Below, in pieces: positions 27,730 through 37,015 of a stretch of DNA of 64,000 bases; positions within the stretch are counted from its first letter, which is position 1; each line of letters starts with the position of its first letter. Source of the stretch: Halioglobus japonicus (GTDB taxonomy: Bacteria > Pseudomonadota > Gammaproteobacteria > Pseudomonadales > Halieaceae). Under the pieces are notes generated by a model, which did no database searches, had not been told where the DNA came from, and saw nothing but the letters and a program-made list of their open reading frames with translations. Made by a program: the position numbers and the translations under genes. Location: positions 1,054,001 to 1,118,000 of the forward strand of contig NZ_CP019450.1 of NCBI RefSeq assembly GCF_001983995.1, given 5' to 3'.

Positions 27730-28226
27730 AGCAGTTTCTCCAGGCGCAGATGGAAGATCTTGCGCTGTTCTTCGGCGGCATTCGCCAGCTCCTGTTCGCG
27801 GGGGTTGGGCAAGCGGGCCTGCAACAGGTTGAGCATTTCGCTGGCGCTTTTGCCGGTGGCACAAACGATGAAAATAAATCCGAACTTATGCTCGTAGTCG
27901 CGATTGCCCTCGGCGAGCGCAGCGATTACATCATCATTAGCTTGCGCCACGGATGCCTGCTCACCTGCGGCAAGCGCTTTAGTGTTGGCGTATTTGGCCT
28001 TGAGTGAATTTACGTCGCCGATCTTGGGATGGCCGTCAAACGCCTGTAGATAGTCCTCTTCCGCCAGCTGTCCCCAGACCCTGTCGACCGTTGCAATCAA
28101 TTCTGCCGGGCTTGCGAATGGACGCGCGGCAAGCACGCCAGCAATCCAGGCTTCGCTGGTACAGCATTGTCTCAGTAGATGCTCTGCATCTTCCCTGGAG
28201 GCGTTGTTCAAGGCGTGTAGGCTCAT
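27726..28226 (-). CDS. uraD: OHCU decarboxylase
   Basis: 2-oxo-4-hydroxy-4-carboxy-5-ureidoimidazoline decarboxylase, which gives (S)-allantoin stereospecifically. 166 residues, all helical. The catalytic His66 sits in HPKIG (66-70), and the FGFIFIVCATGKSASEML segment with the conserved active-site residues follows. Overlaps alc and uraH by 4 bp each, consistent with coupled translation of the urate-to-allantoin enzymes. Confidence 0.95.
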   Translation of the reverse strand: MSLHALNNASREDAEHLLRQCCTSEAWIAGVLAARPFASPAELIATVDRVWGQLAEEDYLQAFDGHPKIGDVNSLKAKYANTKALAAGEQASVAQANDDVIAALAEGNRDYEHKFGFIFIVCATGKSASEMLNLLQARLPNPREQELANAAEEQRKIFHLRLEKLL

Positions 28227-29242
28227 GATGCATCTGTCCAGTCAGGTTCGCCGATAATGCGCAGTCGGCTTATGCCGCCATCGGGGAAGATATTGAGCCG
28301 CACGTGGGTGAACTGTTGCTGCGGTCGTACCAGAATTTCGTCGATGAACAGGTGGATGAGGTCCGCCTGGAGCGGCGTTTTATCGATTACTTTTACCCAC
28401 TCTGTGTTGCTGTCGGTGTAGTGCTCGTTGATCGAGGCGGCTTCAAGGCTGAAGTGGTCGGGGTAATTACCGAGGTAATGGGCGGTGTCAATCAGTACCT
28501 TGCGGATGGTGCCCTTGAGGCCCAGTTGCACAATGCACCAGTCGTTGTCTTCATCCCGGCGTCGTTTGGTCTCCCACCCGTCGCCCATGTTTGTGCCGAC
28601 GTAAGGCATGAGTAAATTGTTTGGCGAGCTGTAGAACATGTCGCTGCACTGCTGTACATGACCGCCGAGGACCACGCTGGCTAGATCCAGTATTTCACCC
28701 GGCACATAGTGTTCCCGGCGAGGCAGTGGTCTGCCCCAGGTGCGCAGGCGTGCTACGCCTCCGTCGGGATAAATTTTCAGGCGTATGTGAGTGCAGGGGC
28801 GCTGCTCGTGGATTGCAAATACATTGTGGCTGTCAGCCTCTGTGGGCGACTTGGGCAGTAGTTCGAACCACTCGGCGTCTTCATCGAGGGCACCGATCGC
28901 CCAGGCACCCTCGACCGCTGCGAACAGCGGGGCATTACCTGTGAAGTGGGTGGTTTCGATATCAATGCCATGCAGTTCGCCTGCGATACCCAGTCGCAGC
29001 ACACACCAATCGTGATCAAGATCCGATTTCGCTCGCGCGCGCCGGCCAAAGGAGCGGCGGGATTCCCAGCCGTCCATCCATTGACCGGTAGCGATAAAGT
29101 GCCCCTTTTTGAAAATAGGTTCCTCGTGCTTGACCAGGTTTGTGCACTCGGCGAACCATTGGTCGGAGCATGCAAGGGCTTTGCCGCCCACGCGCTCGCT
29201 TACCAGGTCGGTGAAGTCTCTTTGAAAGTCCTCAGGTCTCAT
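28223..29242 (-). CDS. alc: Allantoicase
   Basis: Hydrolyses allantoate to ureidoglycolate and urea. From the ATG at 29242 the protein has 339 residues and is made of two related jelly-roll domains, visible as the repeat GDGWETKRRRDEDNDWCIVQLGL / DGWESRRSFGRRARAKSDLDHDWCVLRLG and the paired FTHVRLNIFPDGGISRLR / CTHIRLKIYPDGGVARLR. GGAAAC just upstream supports this start; a longer frame begins at 29275. Having both this enzyme and AllA releases two ureas per purine for the urease encoded in the same island. Confidence 0.95.
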   Translation of the reverse strand: MRPEDFQRDFTDLVSERVGGKALACSDQWFAECTNLVKHEEPIFKKGHFIATGQWMDGWESRRSFGRRARAKSDLDHDWCVLRLGIAGELHGIDIETTHFTGNAPLFAAVEGAWAIGALDEDAEWFELLPKSPTEADSHNVFAIHEQRPCTHIRLKIYPDGGVARLRTWGRPLPRREHYVPGEILDLASVVLGGHVQQCSDMFYSSPNNLLMPYVGTNMGDGWETKRRRDEDNDWCIVQLGLKGTIRKVLIDTAHYLGNYPDHFSLEAASINEHYTDSNTEWVKVIDKTPLQADLIHLFIDEILVRPQQQFTHVRLNIFPDGGISRLRIIGEPDWTDAS

Positions 29243-29337
29243 GTTGTTTCCATTACTCTCGTGGCTGGAGCCCACCTGTGTGAAGGTTCAGGTAGTGCTC
29301 GCGCCAATTGCGGTTTTCTCTGAGCAGAGCGAACGCG

Positions 29338-30204
29338 TTAGTCGTCCTGCGCCAGTACGTTGTGCTGGAGTGTTACTCCCAGCGCTTTCAGGCTGCGTCT
29401 ATCCACGCCTTTCACCTGCGAGTGCAGGTTGTGCTGGTGGTATCGCTGAATAATCTGTGCCGCTACTGAAACGGCAACTTCCACTGGTTCCTTACCTGGT
29501 ACCTGTTGCAGGCCTATTGGACAGTGCACACCTGCATAGGCGTCGGCTGTTATATCCTCGTGCTCCAGGCGCATACAAAAACGGCGCCATTTTGTAGTCG
29601 AGCCGATCATCCCGATATAGCCGGCGTCTCCGCGTTGTAGAGCGGCCCGCAGAATGGCGTAATCCTGCTGGTGGTTGTGGGTCATGATGATAAACCAGGT
29701 ACCAGCTGGCAGCGCCTTGACAGCGTCTGTGGGGTCTTCGCTGCAGTGAATAGGCGTGTACTCGTCGTGGGCGTCTTCGAAGTCTTCACGACTGTCAAAC
29801 CAGTGCAGACGACAGGGCATTTGTTTCAGCAGGGGGGCGAGGGTGCGGCCTACGTGCCCTGCGCCAAACAGAGCAATATTCAGTTTGGCTCCGGCAAAGC
29901 TTTCAAACAGCAGGCTGGCACTGCCACCGCAGCACTGACCTAGCGATGGGCCCAGGGGAAAATATTCGATGCGCTGATCGTCGCTGCCAATCATTTCAGC
30001 TGCGATGTGGCTGGCGCGATGTTCCAGGTGGCCGCCACCGATAGTGCCGAACCGATCGTCCTTGCTGATCACCATTTTGGTGGTCGTTGCGCGCGGTGTA
30101 GACCCTTTGGTGCCAAGTACGGTCACAATGACATAGGCATCTCCGCGCGCTTGCAGTGCCTGCGCTGCATCCGCCCAATGGGTGTGGGTATTAAGTCGGG
30201 TCAT
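29338..30204 (-). CDS. xdhC: Xanthine dehydrogenase accessory protein XdhC
   Basis: Chaperone that binds the molybdenum cofactor, has it sulfurated, and inserts it into XdhB. 288 residues with the two parts of the family: an N-terminal region (VIVTVLGTKGSTPRATTTKMVI, GGGHLEHRA, GQCCGGSASLL with the cofactor-linked Cys pair) and a C-terminal Rossmann domain (IALFGAGHVGRTLAPLL, IIMTHNHQQDYAIL, YIGMIGSTTKWRRF). Overlaps xdhB by 4 bp. The 95 bp between it and alc hold no evident promoter, so transcription probably continues. Confidence 0.95.
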   Translation of the reverse strand: MTRLNTHTHWADAAQALQARGDAYVIVTVLGTKGSTPRATTTKMVISKDDRFGTIGGGHLEHRASHIAAEMIGSDDQRIEYFPLGPSLGQCCGGSASLLFESFAGAKLNIALFGAGHVGRTLAPLLKQMPCRLHWFDSREDFEDAHDEYTPIHCSEDPTDAVKALPAGTWFIIMTHNHQQDYAILRAALQRGDAGYIGMIGSTTKWRRFCMRLEHEDITADAYAGVHCPIGLQQVPGKEPVEVAVSVAAQIIQRYHQHNLHSQVKGVDRRSLKALGVTLQHNVLAQDD

Positions 30205-32546
30205 GTCTGACGCTCCATGAATTTCTGCATGTCTGCACAGGCCAGCAGCACGCGTTCTGGTGTGGCAGGCGCGTTGAGCGCAGGCGACGCCCGGTGATCT
30301 GCGAGACTGCCAATCGCGTCCCTAATCGCTGCCCAGACGGAAATGCCGAGCATCAGCGGTGGCTCGCCTACGGCCTTGGAGTGAAAAATGGTGGCTTCAG
30401 TATTTGGGCTGTCAGGTAGCAGCTCTACATTGAGGGTCGCGGGCGTGTCGCTTATCGCAGGAATTTTGTAGCTGGCCGGGCCTGCCGTTTGTAACCGTCC
30501 GTCTTCGCCCCAGATCAGTTCCTCTGACGTCAGCCAGCCCATACCCTGGATGAAGCCACCTTCAATCTGGCCGATGTCCAGAGCGGGGTTAAGTGACTGC
30601 CCAACGTCCTGGCAGATATCGGCCTGCAGTAAACGGTACTCGCCGGTTAATGTGTCCACGACGACCTCGGACACGGCTGCGCCATACGCATAGTAAAAAA
30701 ACGGACGGCCGTTAGCCATGTCACGGTTGTAGTGAATCTTGGGAGTCTTGTAAAAACCGGTTGCAGATAGCGATATGCGCTGCAGGTAAGCCAGTTGCGC
30801 CAGGTCGGCGAAACTTATCGACTCCTGACCTGCTTTGACCTCGCCCTGTTCGAATACGACTTCACTTTCGCTGACACCGAAATGTCCGGCAGCGAATGTC
30901 GTCAGGCGCGACTTGATTTTGCGGGCAGCGTCACGCGCCGCCATGCCATTGAGGTCGCTGCCCGAAGAGGCGGCCGTGGGCGACGTGTTGGGTACTTTGT
31001 CGGTACGGGTCGAGGTGCAGGTGATCCGCGACATATCCACCTGCAGTTCGCTGGCGACAATTTGCGCGACCTTGGTGTACAGGCCCTGTCCCATTTCTGT
31101 GCCGCCATGATTCAGCTGGATGCTGCCATCGGTGTATACATGGAGTAGCGCACCCGCCTGGTTGAGATGCTGGACGGTAAACGAGATCCCGAATTTGACA
31201 GGAGTGAGTGCCAGACCTCGCTTGAGTACTGGGCTTTGCGCATTAAACGCGCTGATTTCCTGGCGGCGCGCCCGATAATTGGCGGTGTTTTCAAGTCGCT
31301 CGACCAGTGGTCCTATGATGTGCTGTTCAATTTTTTGCCCGTAGTGCGTGGTGTCACGGCCGTCTTCGGCGCTATAAAAATTGCGCTTGCGAACATCCAA
31401 CGGGTCCAGGCCGGTGGCCGTGGCCACTTGCTCAATGATGTTTTCCATGGCGAGCATGCCCTGGGGGCCGCCAAAGCCACGAAACGCGGTGTGCGATACG
31501 GTATCGGTGCGCACCCGGTGGCCGCGGATATCGGCTGCTGGCAGGAAATAGCAGTTGTCCGCGTGAAACATTGCCCGGTCGACAATGGCGTCAGAAAGGT
31601 CGGGCGACATGCCGCAGTTGCCTGCCAGTTCCAGATCCAGGCCTTTGATCGTGCCGTCATTGTCGAACGCTACCTGATAGCGGCTGAAGAACGGATGACG
31701 TTTGCCGGTGGCGGCGAAGTCGTCAGCCCGGGCAAGTCGAAGTTTCACGGAGCGCCCGCTACGGTGTGCCGCTAGTGCGGCGATGCACGACCACTGGTTG
31801 GCATTGGTCTCCTTGCCACCAAACGCTCCTCCCATGCGGCGCACGTCTACCGTGACTTTGCTCATTGGCAGATTCAGTACTTCGGCAACCAGCTTCTGTC
31901 CTTCGGAGGGGTGTTGGGTGGAGGCGTATACCAGCATGCCGCCATCATCCTGGGGCACCGCCATGGCTGCCTGGCCCTCGAGGTACATTTGTTCCTGGCC
32001 GCCACTATGAAACTCGCCAGTCAGTTGTTTGTCGGCAGCAGCTTGGGCACGGTCAAGGTCGCCTCTGCTCTGGCGGTGGGTGGGGCGAACGAAATATGCC
32101 TCCGCCAGAGCCTCCTCGACATCGAGGTGGCTGTCGATGGGGGCGTATTCCACTTGTGCCAGTCGCGCTGCCCGGCGTGCTGCAAGCTGACTGTTAGCGA
32201 CCACGACGAATAGTACCTGGCCATAGAACAGGACTTCACCATCGGCCAATAATGGATCGCCGGGGAATACCGCACCGATATCACGGTGGCCGGGAATATC
32301 ATTTGAGGTGATGACATCGACTACGCCCGGAGCGCATTGCACGGCGCTCAGGTCCATGCTGCTGATGTTGCCGCGGGCAATGCTCGACAGACCTGGATAG
32401 GCATAGAGTGTGTCTGCGGGGCCACGGCGATCGTCCACATAGCTGGCCTGACCGGTTACGTGACCTACGGCGCTTTCGTGGCGCAGCGGATGGCCCGCGA
32501 GCCCGGCGGCAGCGCGGGAGTTGCGGGCCTGTGGCAGCCTACGCAT
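30201..32546 (-). CDS. xdhB: Xanthine dehydrogenase molybdopterin subunit XdhB
   Basis: Catalytic subunit oxidising hypoxanthine to xanthine and xanthine to urate, 781 residues, cytoplasmic (no Tat signal, unlike the IorB-like paralogue at 6.4 kb). Active-site motifs of xanthine dehydrogenases are visible: GGAFGGKE with the substrate Glu, AFRGFGGPQG with the substrate Arg, GTEMGQGLYTK, and KAVGEPPLMLG with the catalytic Glu. The Arg in AFRGFGG favours purines over aldehydes. It overlaps the FAD-domain gene by 8 bp and xdhC by 4 bp. Confidence 0.95.
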   Translation of the reverse strand: MRRLPQARNSRAAAGLAGHPLRHESAVGHVTGQASYVDDRRGPADTLYAYPGLSSIARGNISSMDLSAVQCAPGVVDVITSNDIPGHRDIGAVFPGDPLLADGEVLFYGQVLFVVVANSQLAARRAARLAQVEYAPIDSHLDVEEALAEAYFVRPTHRQSRGDLDRAQAAADKQLTGEFHSGGQEQMYLEGQAAMAVPQDDGGMLVYASTQHPSEGQKLVAEVLNLPMSKVTVDVRRMGGAFGGKETNANQWSCIAALAAHRSGRSVKLRLARADDFAATGKRHPFFSRYQVAFDNDGTIKGLDLELAGNCGMSPDLSDAIVDRAMFHADNCYFLPAADIRGHRVRTDTVSHTAFRGFGGPQGMLAMENIIEQVATATGLDPLDVRKRNFYSAEDGRDTTHYGQKIEQHIIGPLVERLENTANYRARRQEISAFNAQSPVLKRGLALTPVKFGISFTVQHLNQAGALLHVYTDGSIQLNHGGTEMGQGLYTKVAQIVASELQVDMSRITCTSTRTDKVPNTSPTAASSGSDLNGMAARDAARKIKSRLTTFAAGHFGVSESEVVFEQGEVKAGQESISFADLAQLAYLQRISLSATGFYKTPKIHYNRDMANGRPFFYYAYGAAVSEVVVDTLTGEYRLLQADICQDVGQSLNPALDIGQIEGGFIQGMGWLTSEELIWGEDGRLQTAGPASYKIPAISDTPATLNVELLPDSPNTEATIFHSKAVGEPPLMLGISVWAAIRDAIGSLADHRASPALNAPATPERVLLACADMQKFMERQT

Positions 32547-33416
32547 AGTGGGTTACCTGTAGTTGCTGGGCCGGCAGGTTGTGCGAAAGTTGCAGCCGTC
32601 GCAGCAGGTTGCCAGCAACCTGCATACGGTAGTCTGCGCTGGCGCGAAAATCGGAGATTGGGCAGAAATCTTCCGCCAGCGCTGCCACAGCAGCATTTAT
32701 GGTCGCTTCCGTTAATGGCTTGTCACGCAGCGCGTCTTCGCAGTAGTGCGCACGCCGGGGTATCTCTGCCATGCCGCCGTAGGCAATACGCGCGCTGGTC
32801 ACGCGGTCGCCGTCCATGTCCAGGGCAAATGCTCCACACACCGTAGAAATATCGTCGTCGATACGCTTACTGATCTTGTAGGCGCGAAACAGAGTGCTTG
32901 CGTGTCGCCGCGGCACATGAATGCGCTCAATGAATTCGCCTTTGCCTAGCACAGTCCGTCGATAGCCGACAAAAAAGGTATCGAGCGGCACTGACCTGCG
33001 TTGCTTCCCACAGCGCAGGATTACGCTGGCATTCAGCGCCAGCAGCACAGGCGGCATGTCGCCAATCGGCGAGGCGTTGCCGATGTTGCCGCCAATGGTG
33101 CCCTGATTGCGAATCTGTTTGGAGCCAAGTCGCTCCAGTAATTCGTGCAACTCTGGCCACTGATGCAGCAACAGGGGTGCACTGTCGCTGTAAGTGACCG
33201 CTGCGCCAATGTCGAGGTGGTTCGAAGTCTCTTGTATGTCGGTCAGGTCCGTGGCGCGCCCGGTATGAATGAGCGTGGTGATCGTTGCCAGTGATTGGGT
33301 CAACTCCAGGCTGAGGTCCGTGGCACCTGCCACCAGTCGGGCATCGGGGTGCTGTAGGTAGAGCGCTGCCAGTTCAGCCGACGATTGTGGGGCGAAATAG
33401 CGATGATTGTCTCCCT

Positions 33417-33441
<25 letters not shown>
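32539..33441 (-). CDS. xdhA: Xanthine dehydrogenase FAD domain (C-terminal part of frameshifted XdhA)
   Basis: FAD-binding portion of XdhA, 300 residues as read from the ATG at 33441. The FAD motifs LVAGATDLSLELTQ and QIRNQGTIGGNIGNASPIGDMPPVLLAL, and FVGYRRTVLGKGEFIERIHVP, match XdhA. In typical XdhA proteins this domain is fused to the 2Fe-2S part. Here the frame continues upstream of the ATG (NVRGTLAA...) and a single added base in the G6 tract at 33468-33473 would join it to the previous gene. It could also be made separately, since the two frames overlap by 25 bp. Confidence 0.87.
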
Positions 33442-33977
<536 letters not shown>

Positions 33978-33995
33978 GAGAGGCTCTGTAAAAAG

Positions 33996-34011
33996 TTAAC
34001 ACAAGTGTCAG
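33996..34011. promoter_or_regulatory. RutR-like operator motif 1 (upstream of xdhA)
   Basis: TTAACACAAGTGTCAG, 16 bp, one of several copies of an inverted repeat with arms like TGAC(A/G)/(T)GTCA in the island's regulatory regions. Its right arm TGTCAG is intact; the left arm is weaker. It lies 19-34 bp before the xdhA start codon, where a bound repressor would block initiation. Binding by the RutR-like regulator encoded at 41340 is inferred. Confidence 0.5.
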
Positions 34012-34036
34012 GAATAGTAGCAAATTTCGTGCCCGC

Positions 34037-34050
34037 CTGACAGTTGTCAG
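34037..34050. promoter_or_regulatory. RutR-like operator motif 2 (short form)
   Basis: CTGACAGTTGTCAG, arms CTGACA and TGTCAG separated by 2 bp, so 14 bp rather than the 16 bp of the other copies. The same arms and location between azgA and xdhA suggest the same regulator, but the altered spacing makes it a weaker candidate. Confidence 0.4.
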
Positions 34051-34118
34051 CCACTATGGGCCATATGCGTAAAGATTGGCTCGGTTCAGGGCACAATTTA
34101 ACCGCAGGCCACATTTTT

Positions 34119-34134
34119 CTGACATAAGTGTCAG
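34119..34134. promoter_or_regulatory. RutR-like operator motif 3
   Basis: CTGACATAAGTGTCAG, perfect 6-bp arms (CTGACA/TGTCAG) around 4 bp, total 16 bp. This equals the spacing of the E. coli RutR box TTGACCAnnTGGTCAA. It is in the 231-bp gap between azgA and xdhA, about 145 bp before the xdhA start. It is the best palindrome of the set. Confidence 0.55.
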
Positions 34135-34208
34135 CTTTGATACCGACAGTGTGCCCCAATCCGGTGCGACGCTGCGCTCTTTTAGCGCCTGAGCAAGGCG
34201 CGTAGCCC

Positions 34209-35507
34209 CTAGACGAAGGCGAATTTGGCCAGAAATATAGCTGCCAGGAACCAGGCGCCGAAGCTGACCTCGTCGGTTCTGCCAACAATGACCTTTACTG
34301 CCACATAAGTAATAAAGCCTACGGCAATGCCATTGGCAATTGAGAATGACAGCGGAATCATGATTGTGGTGAGTAGTGCAGGTAAAAGCTCGGTGGCGTC
34401 GTCCCAGTTCAGGCCCTTGAGGCCCGAAAGCATTAGTAGCGCTACATACACGAGCGCGCCGGCGGTGGCAAAGGCTGGGACCATACCTGCCAGGGGTGCG
34501 AAGAACATTGCCAGCAGGAATAGCGCGCCTACCGTGATCGCCGTGAGGCCAGTGCGACCGCCCGCGGCCACGCCTGCTGCGCTCTCGACGTAGCTGGTCA
34601 CCGGCGCACAGCCAAGAAAGGCGCCTGCCACGCTGGCGCCGCTGTCGGCCTTGAGTGCGCGGTCAATGTTCTTGATTTCGCCCTGGTCATTGACGAGACC
34701 GGCGCGGGTTGCGACGCCCATCAGTGTTCCCGATGTATCGAACAGATTGACGAACAGGATGGCGATAATCACGCTGACCATGGCTATATCGAGTGCGCCG
34801 AGGATATCCAGCTCGAACAGTAAGGGGCTCATATCCGGTGGGGGGGCGATGAATCCGCTGTAGGTCACCAATCCAGTGGCCAGTCCCAGCAGCGTCACCG
34901 TTAATATGCCGATCATAATCGCGCCAGGCACCTGGCGAACTGAGAGAGCGGCTATCAGTATAAAACCGATGCCGGCCAGCAGGGTCTCCGGCTGAGTGAA
35001 GTCACCCAGCGAGAGCAGCGTGGCGGGATTGTCCACCACGAGACCGCCGCTGCGCAGGCCGATGAAACCAATGAACAGGCCAACACCTGCGCCCATGGCA
35101 ATGCGCAGATCCATGGGAATGCTCTCCAGTATCCAGGCCCGCAGGCGGGTAACACTCATGATGAAAAACAGGATGCCGGCAATGAATACTGCGCCGAGGG
35201 CTACCTGCCAGCTATAGCCCATCTCACCGACAATTGTGTAGGTGAAGAAGGCGTTAAGTCCCATCCCGGGGGCCAGCCCGACGGGCCAGTTGGCGTAAAG
35301 GCCCATGACGATACAGGCGATAGCGGCTGCCAGACAGGTCGCAGCAAAACTAGCCCCCTGGTCCATGCCGGCTGAAGCCATCATCTGTGGATTGACGAAA
35401 ATGATATAGGCCATGGTGATAAAGGTAGTGAGGCCGGCGGTGATCTCGGTTGTTACTCGCGTGTTGTGTTCACCAAGCCTGAACAGTCGTTCAAGGAGTG
35501 CATTCAT
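34209..35507 (-). CDS. AzgA-type purine permease (guanine/hypoxanthine, NCS2 family)
   Basis: Proton-coupled inner-membrane purine transporter, 432 residues, about 14 helices. It belongs to the AzgA/GhxP/PbuG branch: EITAGLTTFITMAYIIFVNPQMMASAGMD at the start, GLAPGMGLNAFFTYTIV with the substrate-contact residues, NLFDTSGTLMGVATRAG and GCAPVTSYVESAAGVAAGGRTGLTA. Members carry adenine, guanine or hypoxanthine; residues alone do not decide which. It lies 23 bp after the 8-oxoguanine deaminase gene on the same strand, so guanine-type substrates fit best (inference). Confidence 0.93.
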   Translation of the reverse strand: MNALLERLFRLGEHNTRVTTEITAGLTTFITMAYIIFVNPQMMASAGMDQGASFAATCLAAAIACIVMGLYANWPVGLAPGMGLNAFFTYTIVGEMGYSWQVALGAVFIAGILFFIMSVTRLRAWILESIPMDLRIAMGAGVGLFIGFIGLRSGGLVVDNPATLLSLGDFTQPETLLAGIGFILIAALSVRQVPGAIMIGILTVTLLGLATGLVTYSGFIAPPPDMSPLLFELDILGALDIAMVSVIIAILFVNLFDTSGTLMGVATRAGLVNDQGEIKNIDRALKADSGASVAGAFLGCAPVTSYVESAAGVAAGGRTGLTAITVGALFLLAMFFAPLAGMVPAFATAGALVYVALLMLSGLKGLNWDDATELLPALLTTIMIPLSFSIANGIAVGFITYVAVKVIVGRTDEVSFGAWFLAAIFLAKFAFV

Positions 35508-35530
35508 GAAGGGGTCCGCGTTTCTTGTAT

Positions 35531-36895
35531 TCAGTGCAGTCGCGCGACGAGCGCGGCAGCTTGTTCGTGTTGTCTGGCAATGAGTCGAGGCAGATCCAGG
35601 CCGGGAATGGCACCGTCGATCACGCGCCAGTGGCCGCCGATCATGACTCGGTCAGCTCGCTGAGCGTTACACAACAGCAGCGCGGCGAGGGGGTCATGAC
35701 TGCCTGCAAATGAGATGTCGTCGCGTCGGAATAACGCGAGGTCGGCCTGCTTGCCCACGGCAATCTGCCCAATATCCTCACGTCCCAGGACAGCTGCAGA
35801 GCCACTGGTGGCCCAGCGTAATGCATCGCGGTGACTGACCGCTGCAGAGCCGTAGCGCAAGCGCTGAATATACATGGCCATACGCGCCTCTACGATCATA
35901 TTGCTGCTGTCGTTGGAGGCTGAACCGTCGACCGCCAGGCCAATGTTGACGCCTGCCGCCTCGAGTTCCAGATTGCGACATATTCCCGAGGCGAGCATCA
36001 TGTTAGAGCCTGGGCAGTGGGCAACCCCGACACCTGCAGCACCCAGACGCTGAATTTCAGCGTCGTTGAAATGGATGCCATGGGCCAGCCAGGTGCGCGG
36101 TTGTAGCCAGCCAACACGTTCCAGGTAGTCGACGGTGCGACAACCGAAACGCTCCATACAGAAAGCCTCCTCGTCGAGAGTCTCCGCCAGATGTGTGTGC
36201 AATTGAATGTCGAGTTCGTTGGCCAATGCTGCGGAGTCTCGCATCAGTTCTTCGCTGACAGAGAACGGCGAACAGGGCGCGAGCGCGATCTGTACAAACG
36301 CTCCGTCGCCACGCTCGTGATAGCGGTTAACCAGCCTTTCCGAGTCGCGCAGAATGACCTGCTCGTCCTGAACAGTCGTTTGCGGTGGAAGGCCGCCATC
36401 GTCTTCACCTAGCGACATTGATCCGCGGGTTAGCGTGACTCGCGAACCGATTTTTTCTCGCGCTTCCACCTGGATGTCGATGGCCTCTTCCATGCCGGTC
36501 GGGAATAGATAGTGGTGGTCTGCAGCAGTGGTGCAGCCTGACAGCAATAGCTCAGCCAGTGCAATCTGGGTGCCGCTATAAAGCATATCCGGGGTCAGGC
36601 CAGCCCATACTGGGTACAGACTCTTCAGCCAGTCAAACAGCTCTTTATCCAATGCGCAGGGCAGCGCTCTGGTCAGTGTCTGGTAGAAGTGATGATGGGT
36701 GTTGATTAGGCCGGGCAGGAGGACGTGTTCGCGAGCGTCAAAGACCTCATCGACCGGTTCGCTTGGCTGTTCATTGACTGAAAGTAGCTCGACGATACGT
36801 CCGTCGCGGATAACCACGCCGCCGTCGGCATTGTCCGTGCCTGCTGTGAAACAAGCCAGGGGTTGTTTTATCCAGATGCTGTTTGCGCCGAGCAT
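35531..36895 (-). CDS. 8-Oxoguanine deaminase-like aminohydrolase
   Basis: Zinc aminohydrolase of the subgroup that deaminates 8-oxoguanine to urate, 454 residues from the ATG at 36895 (AGGATC ribosome site); a longer frame opens at 36928. Metal motifs: PGLINTHHHFYQTLTRA (His67, His69), LHTHLAE, WLAHGIHF and AVDGSASND with the catalytic Asp. HHHFYQTLTRALP, CTTAADHHYLFP and GSNMMLASGICR are typical of 8-oxoguanine deaminases rather than atrazine or cytosine enzymes. The product, urate, feeds directly into PuuD, so oxidised guanine could bypass xanthine dehydrogenase. It is the first gene of a two-gene unit with azgA. Confidence 0.87.
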   Translation of the reverse strand: MLGANSIWIKQPLACFTAGTDNADGGVVIRDGRIVELLSVNEQPSEPVDEVFDAREHVLLPGLINTHHHFYQTLTRALPCALDKELFDWLKSLYPVWAGLTPDMLYSGTQIALAELLLSGCTTAADHHYLFPTGMEEAIDIQVEAREKIGSRVTLTRGSMSLGEDDGGLPPQTTVQDEQVILRDSERLVNRYHERGDGAFVQIALAPCSPFSVSEELMRDSAALANELDIQLHTHLAETLDEEAFCMERFGCRTVDYLERVGWLQPRTWLAHGIHFNDAEIQRLGAAGVGVAHCPGSNMMLASGICRNLELEAAGVNIGLAVDGSASNDSSNMIVEARMAMYIQRLRYGSAAVSHRDALRWATSGSAAVLGREDIGQIAVGKQADLALFRRDDISFAGSHDPLAALLLCNAQRADRVMIGGHWRVIDGAIPGLDLPRLIARQHEQAAALVARLH

Positions 36896-36969
36896 ACTTG
36901 ATCCTGAAAAATCGTCATAGTCGCACATGAATTGCGGTTGGCAAAGTGATGGTCATTGACTTACCGGTG

Positions 36970-36993
36970 AAAAAAGGGCGCCATTCGGCGCCC
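36970..36993 (-). terminator. Rho-independent terminator of the TonB-dependent receptor gene
   Basis: On the minus strand GGGCGCC-GAAT-GGCGCCC forms a 7-bp perfect stem with a 4-base loop, followed directly by six T. It begins 23 bp after the receptor stop codon, as expected for an intrinsic terminator. It separates the receptor transcript from the 8-oxoguanine deaminase gene, whose promoter must lie in the 75 bp between. Confidence 0.85.
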
Positions 36994-37015
36994 AAAGATT
37001 TGGAACTTGTCGGCG

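Noticed and set aside
36940..36969. GGTCATTGAC before 8-oxoguanine deaminase as another RutR-like site
   Set aside because: The half-sites are present but the spacing differs from the 16-bp copies, so it was not counted.
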